Below are positions 1 through 9,098 of a DNA stretch of 52,134 bases, one piece after another. Each line of letters begins with the position of its first letter. Within the stretch, counting starts at the first letter, position 1. Under the pieces are notes generated by a model. The model saw only the letters and a program-made list of their open reading frames with translations, had not been told where the DNA came from and did no database searches. Location: NCBI GenBank assembly GCA_964512485.1, contig CAZEHJ010000019.1:1-52134 (forward strand), given 5' to 3'. Source of the DNA: CAZEHJ01 sp964512485 (GTDB lineage Bacteria; Bacteroidota; Rhodothermia; Rhodothermales; UBA10348). A program made the position numbers and the translations under genes.

Positions 1-29
1 CCCGGCGAAAGAATTTGCCCAAACGAAAT

Positions 30-60
30 GTGGGCGGTGCTCAACAAGAGCACCGCCCAC
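30..60 (-). terminator. Intrinsic terminator after the Thr/Ser-rich lipoprotein gene
   Basis: A perfect 13-bp stem (30-42 with 48-60) closes a 5-nt AACAA loop. Read on the minus strand it lies 33 bp past the stop of the lipoprotein gene and is followed by ATTTCGTTT, a moderately U-rich tail. The plus-strand side also has some T residues, so it may work in both directions. Confidence 0.75.
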
Positions 61-92
61 ATCAGATATCTTTTATCTGAAATGTTCACCTA

Positions 93-947
93 TCAGCCAA
101 GCGATGCCGTCCTGAGGGCGGAACACGTATATGGCACATTGACTGGTCCGGACCCCAAATCATAGGTAACAGTAACATTTGTGACAGAACTGTTGGCCGA
201 ACATTGGTTAAGAGCTGATTGGATATTATTGCTGACTACGGTGAACGCTGAAAGATTAAGCGCGGTCAACACATTGTTTACTTCAGCATCACCACTTTTG
301 CCGGCAGCTATCGCCGCCGTAATCAATTGCGCCCAAGTTTGTCCGGGAGCTCCCTCAACAGTGCTGGAATAATTCGGGATTGATGAAAATAGTCCATTCA
401 ATTGGCTAACCGTAAACTGGACATCCTGAGATGTATTCTGTGTTGTTACCGTTCCAGGATTAAAACTTGCATCCAGAGGGACCAGAGTTTGAGCGCCGCT
501 GGAACTCTGAACAGAAGACACCAGACTTGCTGGATCAGCGCTCGCCAGAGAAGTTACGACAGTACTAGTTGTACCCGCTGATTGAACGGTAACCACAGCC
601 TGGGCAGTGGCTTGTCCCGTTGTCGCGTTGACCAGAGGCACTATCGTAGCCGTAGTTGTCGTTTGTGTACCAGCGCTCGAAGTCGCGGTCGTTGAGATTT
701 GTGTAATCGCACCAGATGAGGGATCCGGGGCTACGTCATCGCCAACAATGTCAGAAAGTGAAGTTGCAATTTGGGTAACGACGTCTTGGACAACTGGCGC
801 AGTTGGGGCAACTACCGTAGTTGTTGTTTCGGTCTCGACCTCAATCGCGACTTCAGTATCCTCGTCATCACCTGAGTCACACGCTACGAGCGTCACAGAC
901 GAAGCGAGTAGAAAAATAAATAGGGCTAAATAATTACGCTTGGTCAC
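93..947 (-). CDS. Thr/Ser/Val-rich secreted lipoprotein, function unknown
   Basis: This 284-residue protein starts with a lipoprotein signal peptide: a basic n-region (TKR), a hydrophobic core, and the lipobox LVAC with Cys23 as the lipidated residue. After the cysteine comes an acidic stretch (DSGDDEDTE) that would favour sorting past the inner membrane. Residues 35-160 are very rich in Thr, Ser, Val and Ala and read as a low-complexity linker or beta-rich stalk. The C-terminal 100 residues are more ordinary and hold two cysteines (in NQCSAN and YTCSAL) that could form a disulfide. I do not recognise the family. It is transcribed alone, away from the neighbouring pirin gene, and ends at a strong hairpin. 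Confidence 0.8.
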   Translation of the reverse strand: MTKRNYLALFIFLLASSVTLVACDSGDDEDTEVAIEVETETTTTVVAPTAPVVQDVVTQIATSLSDIVGDDVAPDPSSGAITQISTTATSSAGTQTTTTATIVPLVNATTGQATAQAVVTVQSAGTTSTVVTSLASADPASLVSSVQSSSGAQTLVPLDASFNPGTVTTQNTSQDVQFTVSQLNGLFSSIPNYSSTVEGAPGQTWAQLITAAIAAGKSGDAEVNNVLTALNLSAFTVVSNNIQSALNQCSANSSVTNVTVTYDLGSGPVNVPYTCSALRTASLG

Positions 948-1097
948 GATCTTGGCTCCCCCCTTCGGGTGTCATTAATTGGATGCGACAATCCTTTATC
1001 TGAGTTAAACGGTAAAATGTGCACTATTGGCTTCTAAGTCAAGGACTTGGGGATAAATATTTGGGTCAATTTGCCTGCACAGCCACTTTTATCCCGG

Positions 1098-1973
1098 TCA
1101 CTCGAACTCCTCAACCAGCACACCCATCTTGCCCATCTGCGCATCCCGCATCGCCTCCATAATCTGCGTGCGTGTGTTCATCACAAACGGACCTGATGCC
1201 ACGACCGGCTCGCCGATGGGAGCGCCCGACAATATGAGAGCTCGCGACTCCTCAAAAGCCTCGACTTCTACCGAACCGGAAGTGCCCATTTCTACCATAT
1301 GCAGTGCATCCACCTGCGAACCGTTCACCGAAAGTGATCCACTCAAAACGTAAATCAGGGACGCTTCTCCCTCTGGTAGATCAATCTCAATCGACGAACC
1401 CGCATCAAACGTCCCGTTCAGCGCCGTCACTGAAGTCCACGTCTCAATCGGTCCTTCCACGCCTTGCAATGACCCTGCGACGACCTGGACGACGGCTCCA
1501 TTGCCCGAATCGACGACCGGAATCTCTTCTTTGGTCAGACCCTGGTAACGAGGCTGAACCATCTTGTGCTTCGCAGGAAGATTGATCCAGAGCTGGATGA
1601 TCTCCTGCTCGCCACCTTCTTCAGCTACATTTTTGGGTGGTCGTTCACTGTGCACAATGCCCATGCCGGCTGTCATCCACTGGACCCCACCTTCACCGAC
1701 AACAGAATCATTGCCTCGTGAATCCCGATGATGCACACCACCTTTGTAAACGAAGGTGACGGGTTCGAATCCACGATGCGGATGTGGCGGCACTCCCAGG
1801 TCTTTCGCTTTCCCGCCGGCCGGATAGGGAGTCGGCCCTGCATGATGCAGCAGTAAAAATGGATCGATATTGTCGAAGCGCTGGTGTGGAAGGGGCTGCT
1901 TCACATGGAAACTTCCCATCATGAACCCCACTGCTTTTACCGTATCAAGTATTTCTCGTCTGGATTTGGTCAT
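1098..1973 (-). CDS. Pirin family protein
   Basis: The 291-residue product is a two-domain cupin of the pirin family. The metal site is visible: His64 and His66 in PPHPHRGFEP, then His108 and Glu110 in GIVHSERP, with the same spacing as in characterised pirins. The C-terminal half carries the pirin C domain, ending in the typical NTRTQIMEAMRD segment. Pirins bind Fe; some have quercetin 2,3-dioxygenase activity and others act as redox-responsive regulators, and which applies here cannot be read from the sequence. The start is supported by AGGAG upstream of the ATG. It is divergent from the PSD1 gene with 94 bp between them. Confidence 0.93.
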   Translation of the reverse strand: MTKSRREILDTVKAVGFMMGSFHVKQPLPHQRFDNIDPFLLLHHAGPTPYPAGGKAKDLGVPPHPHRGFEPVTFVYKGGVHHRDSRGNDSVVGEGGVQWMTAGMGIVHSERPPKNVAEEGGEQEIIQLWINLPAKHKMVQPRYQGLTKEEIPVVDSGNGAVVQVVAGSLQGVEGPIETWTSVTALNGTFDAGSSIEIDLPEGEASLIYVLSGSLSVNGSQVDALHMVEMGTSGSVEVEAFEESRALILSGAPIGEPVVASGPFVMNTRTQIMEAMRDAQMGKMGVLVEEFE

Positions 1974-2007
1974 TGCTTCTCCTATTGGCGGTCACCCACT
2001 CTTGTTC

Positions 2008-2034
2008 AGTATAATACATCCGTTGGTCGGTCAA
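2008..2034 (-). promoter_or_regulatory. Candidate sigma-70-like promoter for the pirin gene
   Basis: On the minus strand TTGACC (2029-2034) and TATACT (2008-2013) are separated by 15 bp, about 35 bp before the pirin ATG. The spacer is shorter than the usual 17 bp, and if this organism uses a Bacteroidota-type primary sigma factor the match may be chance. A TATAAT (2010-2015) also occurs on the plus strand facing the PSD1 gene. Confidence 0.3.
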
Positions 2035-2067
2035 GCCCAGCTGGCCCACAACCCGGATGGGTGATGA

Positions 2068-5000
2068 GTGAATAGAAGAGAGATGATGTTACAAGGCGAT
2101 AAAGTCAAAACAGTATTCCAGGGAATGGTGATTATTGCCCTGGCCGCCACCACGTTTGGGTGCTCTGTTGAGATACCCTCAGATATCACCGATGCCCAGT
2201 CCCGCATCCCCGAAGAGATAAGTTTCAGCCTCGATGTCCGTCCGATCCTCTCTGATCGCTGCTACGCGTGTCACGGACCGGATGTAGAAGGTCGCGTCAC
2301 GGATCTTCGCTTCGACACGCCCGAGGGACTTCGCGCATCGCTGCTGGAGAGTCGTCGGAGTAGAGCTGTCCGCGGAGGAAATCTTGGTGGAAGCGAGCTG
2401 TTTCACCGCATTACCTCTGACGATCCGGAATACCGGATGCCTCCTCCTGAATCCAACCTTGCTCTCACCATTGAAGAAAAAGCTGTACTCGTGCGCTGGA
2501 TCGAACAGGGAGCCGAGTTCGAATCGCACTGGGCCTACACGCCACCGAAAAAACCAGATCTCCCCGAAACATCGAATCAGGAGTGGGCCAGAGATGACGT
2601 GGATCAGTTCATTCTCGCTCGCCTCGAAAGGGAAGATCTGACTCCATCGAGCGAGCTCACAAAAGAAGGATGGCTGCGGCGGGTGACATTCGACCTCACT
2701 GGACTCCCTCCCACGATCAAAGAACTTGACGCCTTTCTGGCCGATACGTCCCCCAGCGCCCACGAAAAGGTCGTCGACCGGCTTCTCGACTCAGATCAGT
2801 ACGGCGAACGAATGGCGACCGAATGGCTGGACATCGCCCGGTATGCCGACAGTCATGGCTATCAGGATGATGGCTGGCGCAACATGTGGCCCTGGCGCGA
2901 CTGGGTCATTCGTTCGTTCAACGAAAACATGCCCTACGACAAGTTCGTGACGGACCAGCTCGCCGGGGATCTCTACGAAGAACCAACAAGAGACGAAATC
3001 CTGGCTACGGGCTTCAACAGGAATCACCTTCAGAGTCAGGAAGGGGGCATCGTGCTGGAAGAATTCCGGGTCGATTATGTGGCAGATCGCACAGACACGT
3101 TCGGAAAGGCGTTCCTGGGAATATCGACCGGCTGCGCCCGCTGCCATGATCACAGATATGACCCTGTATCACAGGCTGAGTATTACCAGCTCTACGCCTT
3201 CTTCAACAGTGTGAATGAGATCGGCAACATTCCATACGCCGGTGAGGCGAGCCCGACGGTGATTTTGACCAGCGCCGAGGAAGATACTCGATTAGCCGAA
3301 ATTCGAGACGCGATTGCGGAACTGGAGCCGCTGGTCGATCCGATGAATTCGGTATACGAGGAAGAATTTGACGATCTGATGTCGAGTCACGATCCCGTTG
3401 TTCGACCTGTGGGAATGACTGCACATTATCCAATAGAAGAATTCGTAGAAAAAGACGACCTGCTGACGCTCGAGGACCGCGTTCAACCTGACAGTGCAGG
3501 GTATTTCTGGGGGGACAAGGAAAATCTCCCAACGATTGTTGACGGCGTAGATGGGAACGCAATGACTCTCGTCGGGGATGGATGGCTTGATGCTGGTGGT
3601 GAAAGACACCACTTTGACAGGACAGACCAGTTCAGTCTGAGTCTCTGGTTCAGAATTGAGGACCCCGAAGCATTCGGCCCTTTGATGGCCAAAACAAGCG
3701 GTCTTTTTGATGGCAATCGGGGCTACCACGTCTTCATGAATCCGGATCACACGCTGACCGCCAGCCTTGTTCATGTAGGGCCAGACAATCAGATATCCAT
3801 TCGAACTGAATCTTCGGTGTCTACCGGACAGTGGCATCATGTGGCTCTGAGCTATGACGCTTCGAGCAGAGCCTCCGGAATTGGTCTGTTTCTCGATGGA
3901 ACTCGAATGCCTTCGCTCGTGGAGGTGGACAACCTGAAGCAGAGCATTACAGTCACCATAGATCCATTCACCGGGGATTCCACGAATTGGGCAGGTGACG
4001 GCGATCTTCGACTGGGTTTTTCAGAAACTAATCGACCGATGCTCGAAGGCGTGACCGTCGACGAATTCAAAGTCTTCAATCGAAAACTGACTCCTCCTGA
4101 AATTCAGGTTCTTGCAGGACTGGAGGCGGATACTGACCATTTGCAAGAATATGTGATCAGTACTCGTTCATCCAGATACAGGGATGCATTTTCACAAATT
4201 TCAGCCCTGCGCAGGGAAGAAAACTCGATTCTGACCCACGCCGACGAAGTGATGGTGATGCGGGATCTGCCAGAACCGCGCGACACGTACGTGCTCCATC
4301 GCGGACTCTACGATCAACCCACCGAACGGGTGGAACACGGCACACCATCAGCTATCCTCCCATATTCGGAAACGTTGCCTCGAAACAGACTGGGGCTCGC
4401 ACAGTGGCTATTCGAAGAGGACCACCCCCTTACGGCGCGCGTGGCCGTGAATCGGCTCTGGCAACAAGTTTTCGGGACGGGTATTGTGGCTTCGCCTGAT
4501 AATTTCGGATCACAGGGCTCCGTGCCAACCCATCCTGCACTTCTGGATTATCTTGCGGTCGAATACCGCGAGTCGGGATGGGATACCAAGGCCATGTTGA
4601 AGCGCCTCGTGTTGAGCGCAACTTATCGGCAACAGTCAATCGCTTCGCCTGAACTCATGGCACAGGACCCGAACAATCTCCTGCTGGCACGAGGCCCTGC
4701 ACGACGCCTGACGGCCGAAATGATGCGTGACAATGCTTTGGCGACCAGTGGTCTGCTGGTTCCAGATATAGGGGGAATGCCCGTGAAGCCCTACCAACCG
4801 GCTGGACTTTGGAAGGAACAGGCGACTCGCAATGGCACCGAATACGTCCAGGATCACGGGGAAGACCTGTACCGACGCAGCATGTACACGATCTGGAAAC
4901 GTACCACTCCTCCTCCGGCCATGATGAACTTCGACACGTCCGAACGGAATCTATGTACGGTTAAAAGACAGAGTACCTCCACCCCTCTTCAGGCTCTCGT

Positions 5001-5328
5001 TCTGATGAACGATCCGCAATTCGTGGAGGCATCGCGTATCCTCGCCGAACGGATGATTCAAGAAGGAGGAGATGTTGACAACGAAAGAATCCGGTACGGA
5101 TTCAGGCTGCTCACCAGCCGCGAACCGACCGCACAGGAGATGGGAGCGCTGGAAGATCTTCTGGCAACACAGAGGAGTTCGTTCGCTCGGGACCGAAGTG
5201 CTGCACGTGAATTGCTTACTGCGGGCGAATATCCGAGAAACGAGAGTCTTTCGGCCAGTGAAGTAGCGGCCTACACGACTGTCGCATCGACTATCATGAA
5301 CTTCGACGCCACAACCATACTGCGCTAG
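2068..5328 (+). CDS. PSD1/planctomycete cytochrome c domain protein with LamG insert (module A)
   Basis: The 1086-residue protein has the order PSCyt1, DUF1549, LamG-like, DUF1553 (PSD1). A signal peptide ends at a possible lipobox (TFGC, Cys32). The first haem motif is Cys65-x-x-Cys68-His69 (CYACH); a second CxxCH (Cys356, Cys359, His360, followed by DH) lies at the end of DUF1549 (about 174-378). Residues about 497-674 look like a concanavalin/LamG domain, a common carbohydrate-binding fold. DUF1553 starts near 771 with RNRLGLAQWL and the TARVAVNRLW motif. The GTG start is used here; ATGs at 2083 or 2086 would also keep the signal peptide. The stop is 2 bp before the DUF1501 start, so the two are surely one operon. 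The molecular function of PSD1 proteins is not established; an extracytoplasmic redox or polysaccharide-related role is inference. Confidence 0.92.
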   Translation: MNRREMMLQGDKVKTVFQGMVIIALAATTFGCSVEIPSDITDAQSRIPEEISFSLDVRPILSDRCYACHGPDVEGRVTDLRFDTPEGLRASLLESRRSRAVRGGNLGGSELFHRITSDDPEYRMPPPESNLALTIEEKAVLVRWIEQGAEFESHWAYTPPKKPDLPETSNQEWARDDVDQFILARLEREDLTPSSELTKEGWLRRVTFDLTGLPPTIKELDAFLADTSPSAHEKVVDRLLDSDQYGERMATEWLDIARYADSHGYQDDGWRNMWPWRDWVIRSFNENMPYDKFVTDQLAGDLYEEPTRDEILATGFNRNHLQSQEGGIVLEEFRVDYVADRTDTFGKAFLGISTGCARCHDHRYDPVSQAEYYQLYAFFNSVNEIGNIPYAGEASPTVILTSAEEDTRLAEIRDAIAELEPLVDPMNSVYEEEFDDLMSSHDPVVRPVGMTAHYPIEEFVEKDDLLTLEDRVQPDSAGYFWGDKENLPTIVDGVDGNAMTLVGDGWLDAGGERHHFDRTDQFSLSLWFRIEDPEAFGPLMAKTSGLFDGNRGYHVFMNPDHTLTASLVHVGPDNQISIRTESSVSTGQWHHVALSYDASSRASGIGLFLDGTRMPSLVEVDNLKQSITVTIDPFTGDSTNWAGDGDLRLGFSETNRPMLEGVTVDEFKVFNRKLTPPEIQVLAGLEADTDHLQEYVISTRSSRYRDAFSQISALRREENSILTHADEVMVMRDLPEPRDTYVLHRGLYDQPTERVEHGTPSAILPYSETLPRNRLGLAQWLFEEDHPLTARVAVNRLWQQVFGTGIVASPDNFGSQGSVPTHPALLDYLAVEYRESGWDTKAMLKRLVLSATYRQQSIASPELMAQDPNNLLLARGPARRLTAEMMRDNALATSGLLVPDIGGMPVKPYQPAGLWKEQATRNGTEYVQDHGEDLYRRSMYTIWKRTTPPPAMMNFDTSERNLCTVKRQSTSTPLQALVLMNDPQFVEASRILAERMIQEGGDVDNERIRYGFRLLTSREPTAQEMGALEDLLATQRSSFARDRSAARELLTAGEYPRNESLSASEVAAYTTVASTIMNFDATTILR

Positions 5329-5330
5329 AT

Positions 5331-6785
5331 ATGTGCGACTTCGATGACATAAAATATCTCTCTACCAGAAGGCATTTCCTGGCGAAGACCAGCGTGGGCA
5401 TCGGTTCAGCGGCACTCGCGTCCATATTGAATCCAATGGGTGTGTTGGATGCTTTGGGTGCTCCGGCCGGGAGTGCAGATCCCGTCGGACCGCACTTCAA
5501 GCCGAAGGTCAAACGCATAATCTACCTCTTTCAAAGTGGCGGCCCATCGCATCTGGAGTTGTTGGACTACAAACCCACACTCCAGGAATTGAACGGACAA
5601 CAACTCCCGGATTCCGTTCGTGGTGGTCAGCGACTCACGGGCATGTCCGCTCACCAGAAGTCACTTCCAATGGCTGGAGCCCAATTCAGCTTCAGTCAGC
5701 ACGGCCCGGGAGGCGCCTGGTTTTCAGATATTATTCCCCACACGGCCAGTATCGCGGATGATATCTGCGTGATTCGCTCGATGCACACCGAGGCGATCAA
5801 CCACGACCCCGCGATCACTTTTTTCCAGACTGGATCCCAGCAGACAGGTCGGCCCTCGTTCGGGTCCTGGATGAGTTACGGACTCGGATCGCTCAACGAC
5901 AATCTGCCCACATTCACGGTGCTTCTCTCCCGAACCCGTGAAGGAGATCAGCCCCTGTACTCCAGACTCTGGGGAAATGGATTCCTGCCTTCGTTACATC
6001 AGGGTGTCCAGTTTCGGGGCGGAATGGATCCGGTCTTGTATCTGAATGACCCCGATGGCTTGTCACGCACAGACCGACGGCACATGCTCGACGCACTTAA
6101 GCAGATGCACATCGCGGAACACGAACGCGTCATGGATCCGGATATCAATTCCAGGATCGCACAGTACGAAATGGCATACAGGATGCAAACATCGGTTCCA
6201 GAAGCCATGGACCTGTCCGATGAACCGGATGAAGTTTTTGAACTCTACGGTGAAAGAGCCCGAATTCCCGGCACCTATGCAGCCAATTGCCTGTTGGCCA
6301 GGCGCCTGGCAGAACGAGATGTCCGTTTCATTCAACTGTACAACCAGGGATGGGATCAACACGGCAATCTGCCGAACGATATCTCCATCATGGCTAAAGA
6401 CACCGACCAGCCTTCCGCTGCTCTCGTGAAAGACTTGAAACGAAGAGGTTTGCTCGACGACACGCTGGTCATCTGGGGCGGCGAGTTCGGAAGAACCAGT
6501 TATTCTCAAGGACGCCTTACATCAGACAATTACGGTCGCGACCACCATCCGCGTTGTTTCTCGGTTTGGCTGGCGGGCGGCGGGGTCAAAGCCGGAAGTG
6601 TCTACGGCGAAACGGATGACTTCGGATATAACATCCAGAATAATCCGGTGCACGTTCATGATTTCCAGGCGACACTTCTACACCTTCTGGGATTCAACCA
6701 CGAACGGCTGACCTATCAGAGTCAAGGCCGCCGGTTCAGGCTCACCGACGTTGCCGGAAAGGTCGTCAAGGGAGTTTTGGCCTGA
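5331..6785 (+). CDS. Tat-exported DUF1501 protein (module A)
   Basis: This 484-residue protein begins with a twin-arginine signal: Arg13-Arg14 in STRRHFLAK followed by an Ala/Gly-rich hydrophobic stretch. The body matches DUF1501, an alkaline-phosphatase/sulfatase-like fold, with the signatures FQSGGPSHLE, LFDYKP-type LLDYKP, WGGEFGRT and GRDHHPRCFS near the C terminus. Histidines and aspartates in these motifs are the likely metal or phosphate-like site. It follows the PSD1 gene with a 2-bp gap. DUF1501/PSD1 pairs are a hallmark of Planctomycetota and also occur in Verrucomicrobiota and Rhodothermota. Tat export suggests it folds, perhaps with a cofactor, before transport. The true substrate is unknown; automatic annotation as sulfatase should be treated with care. 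Confidence 0.93.
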   Translation: MCDFDDIKYLSTRRHFLAKTSVGIGSAALASILNPMGVLDALGAPAGSADPVGPHFKPKVKRIIYLFQSGGPSHLELLDYKPTLQELNGQQLPDSVRGGQRLTGMSAHQKSLPMAGAQFSFSQHGPGGAWFSDIIPHTASIADDICVIRSMHTEAINHDPAITFFQTGSQQTGRPSFGSWMSYGLGSLNDNLPTFTVLLSRTREGDQPLYSRLWGNGFLPSLHQGVQFRGGMDPVLYLNDPDGLSRTDRRHMLDALKQMHIAEHERVMDPDINSRIAQYEMAYRMQTSVPEAMDLSDEPDEVFELYGERARIPGTYAANCLLARRLAERDVRFIQLYNQGWDQHGNLPNDISIMAKDTDQPSAALVKDLKRRGLLDDTLVIWGGEFGRTSYSQGRLTSDNYGRDHHPRCFSVWLAGGGVKAGSVYGETDDFGYNIQNNPVHVHDFQATLLHLLGFNHERLTYQSQGRRFRLTDVAGKVVKGVLA

Positions 6786-6816
6786 GGGCTCGAACGGATC
6801 GGATGAACTGGATCAC

Positions 6817-8931
6817 CTAGTCGGTGTACTTCAGTCTCATTTCTTTCAGGAAATCGGGCTCGCCAAGAATAGTAAGACGATCTCCTTCTTCGAGAACTGT
6901 GTCCCCACGCGGAATTATGTTCTGATCGCCTCTGCGAATGACCGGAATCAGGTTGCCCGGAGGAAGATGAATCTCCTTCAGTGATTTGCCCATAAGATCT
7001 CTCGTACCCGATTCGGCAGACAAAATCAGATACAGGAAGTGTTCATCTCGGAGCAATGCTTCTTTGAGTCCCTGTTCGCCTTCGGCAAAGGTCCAGTCTT
7101 CCGGGAACGACTCACCGTCGACCCGACGGGCTATCTGCGCAAGAATGCGAAGATGCTGGCCCGGGTTGTCCTTGGGGCTGATCAGAAAGAAGATGGCTGT
7201 GACCTGGCTTTCTGTGCCATCGGGATCGAGCTCCAAATCCGGTGCGGCTAGCGAAATCCCTTTTGTTGCGCGCACAATCACCATTTCGGGTTGTTTCAAT
7301 CCTTCGATGCTCATGTGCGGCAAGGCCACACCACGAGTGACCGGCGTAGCGCCGACGCGCGTTCCTTCAAGAAACTTGCGGGAGATATTGTGTGCCGTCA
7401 GCGGTATACGATGTGACAACCAGGCTGCCGCCTGTTCAACAATTTCGTCAAATGACGTATTTCCAGGATTGTCGATCACGAAACTGCGGGCAATGATTTC
7501 ATCGAATGGATCATCATCCCGAAGCCCTTTCTCTTTGAGGATGCCGCGAAGCTCTCGATCCAGATTGTCATCACTGCTGCGGCCGAGTCTCTCAAAAATA
7601 TTGAATATCGCGCCACTTCGCTGCACCCGGCTGGACGCGTAATAACGATACCATAGAGCGCCAAACCAGAGGAGTCCGCCCGTAAATGCCACGGCCAGAT
7701 ATCCCATCTGGAAAATCATCCACAACCCTGCGATAATTCCGACGATGTGCAGCCAGGGATAGAACGGGCTCTTGAAACCCGGGTCGTATGAGGCCAAACG
7801 AGCCTCGCGCATCACGATGACCGCCATCGTGCTCATCGCAAACATCAGGAGCTGAAACGCTGACGCCAGCTTGGCAATCTTGATGGGATTCAAAACTGTC
7901 ACGAAAAGGACAATCACGCCCACGGTCAACAAGACCGATAACACCGGCGAACCGGTCTTTTCATTCACCTTGGCCAGTTGCTCCGGCAGCAATCTGTCAC
8001 TTGCCATGGCCATCGGATACCGGGACGCACTCATGATTCCAGCATTCGCCACAGAGAAGATTCCCAAAACGGCAGCGATCGCCATAACTATTGCACCCGC
8101 GGGACCAACCAGTTGCTCAGCGACTGTAGCGGCCGGAACAAGGTCGCCTCCATTCGCTCCCAATACATCTGCCCCGACCACGCCGAGCATGACGACACTT
8201 CCAAGCACGTACACGGTGATAGTCGCCAGAAACGCCAGCAACATGCCGAGTGGCAAGTTGCGTTCAGGATTCTTGACTTCACCAGCAACGCTGGCCACTT
8301 TTGTCAGTCCCATATAACTGACAATTACGAAACCGGCGGTTGCAATTACAGAGCCATCCGGAGAAGCGATCATTCCGGTCAGATTGCCAGCCTGCATTTT
8401 GAACAGTCCGAAACCACTGAACCAGGCAATGAGCAGCAACAGTCCAATGACGAGGAATGCCTGTGCCTGCCCCGTCTTCTTGGCCCCGAAAAGATTGATG
8501 ACTCCAAACAGGAGAGCCAGCAGAGCGGCTATTGGCTCAAGGGGTTGATTGGGAAGGAAAATCCCGATGTATGCTCCAACCCCAACAAGTGCAAACGAGG
8601 TCTTGAGGATGAGCGAAAACCAGGTCCCAAACCCGGTCATTGTACCCCAGAGCGGGCCCATCGACCGATCGAGAAAGAAGTAAACGCCTCCGGAGCGCGG
8701 CATTGCAGTTGCCAGCTCGGCCTTTGCCAGCAGTCCAGGGAGCAGAAACAGGGCGGCAATGAGATAAGCCATGGGGAGGCCGTTTCCAGCCATGGATGCG
8801 GCAATCCCGGGCATCAGAAAGAAACCGAACGACAGGGTCGCGCCCGATGCGAGAGTAAACACATCGAAGAGCCCGAGCTCTTTTTTCATTTTCGATGTTT
8901 CGGATCCGGCCATTTGGTCTCCTGTGGTCAT
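6817..8931 (-). CDS. APC-family permease fused to EIIA (PtsN-like) and TrkA-C domains
   Basis: The 704-residue product has three parts. Residues about 20-440 contain around 12 hydrophobic segments of an amino acid-polyamine-organocation (APC) transporter, starting with the GATLSFGFFLMPG helix-1 motif. Residues about 465-620 match a PTS EIIA type 2 (PtsN/fructose) domain, with the phospho-acceptor-like histidine His539 in VALPHMSIEG. The last about 70 residues (VIRRGDQNIIPRGDT and GDRLTILG) form a TrkA-C/RCK-C ligand-binding domain. Such fusions suggest transport gated by a nucleotide or other small ligand and perhaps by phosphorylation. No other PTS gene is visible here. It is convergent with the DUF1501 gene (31 bp between stops) and lies downstream of the AlkC gene on the same strand. 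The transported substrate is unknown. Confidence 0.9.
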   Translation of the reverse strand: MTTGDQMAGSETSKMKKELGLFDVFTLASGATLSFGFFLMPGIAASMAGNGLPMAYLIAALFLLPGLLAKAELATAMPRSGGVYFFLDRSMGPLWGTMTGFGTWFSLILKTSFALVGVGAYIGIFLPNQPLEPIAALLALLFGVINLFGAKKTGQAQAFLVIGLLLLIAWFSGFGLFKMQAGNLTGMIASPDGSVIATAGFVIVSYMGLTKVASVAGEVKNPERNLPLGMLLAFLATITVYVLGSVVMLGVVGADVLGANGGDLVPAATVAEQLVGPAGAIVMAIAAVLGIFSVANAGIMSASRYPMAMASDRLLPEQLAKVNEKTGSPVLSVLLTVGVIVLFVTVLNPIKIAKLASAFQLLMFAMSTMAVIVMREARLASYDPGFKSPFYPWLHIVGIIAGLWMIFQMGYLAVAFTGGLLWFGALWYRYYASSRVQRSGAIFNIFERLGRSSDDNLDRELRGILKEKGLRDDDPFDEIIARSFVIDNPGNTSFDEIVEQAAAWLSHRIPLTAHNISRKFLEGTRVGATPVTRGVALPHMSIEGLKQPEMVIVRATKGISLAAPDLELDPDGTESQVTAIFFLISPKDNPGQHLRILAQIARRVDGESFPEDWTFAEGEQGLKEALLRDEHFLYLILSAESGTRDLMGKSLKEIHLPPGNLIPVIRRGDQNIIPRGDTVLEEGDRLTILGEPDFLKEMRLKYTD

Positions 8932-9098
8932 CTGAAGCAGGTCGGAAGATACGGCGCAATCCCGCCACAGTGTTGTCTGCGAAGGAATTATACTAAACCG
9001 ATGGAAATCCCTTCTAACCCCGAATAACGAATATTATTCCCAATCCCTATAGGCAACAACGAAATACACAGACAGAATGCGCCTGAATATCCACTAAG

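Noticed and set aside
1745..1760. GGTTCGAATCC, resembling a tRNA T-loop
   Set aside because: It lies inside the pirin gene (antisense to the GFEP codons) and no cloverleaf arms flank it.
5331..6785. Sulfatase annotation of the DUF1501 proteins
   Set aside because: The sulfatase C-x-P-S-R formylglycine motif is absent; DUF1501 signatures fit instead.
7978..9027. Long plus-strand frame (349 codons) antisense to the APC transporter
   Set aside because: Cys/His/Gln/Arg-rich composition typical of antisense reading; the transporter on the other strand has clear domains.
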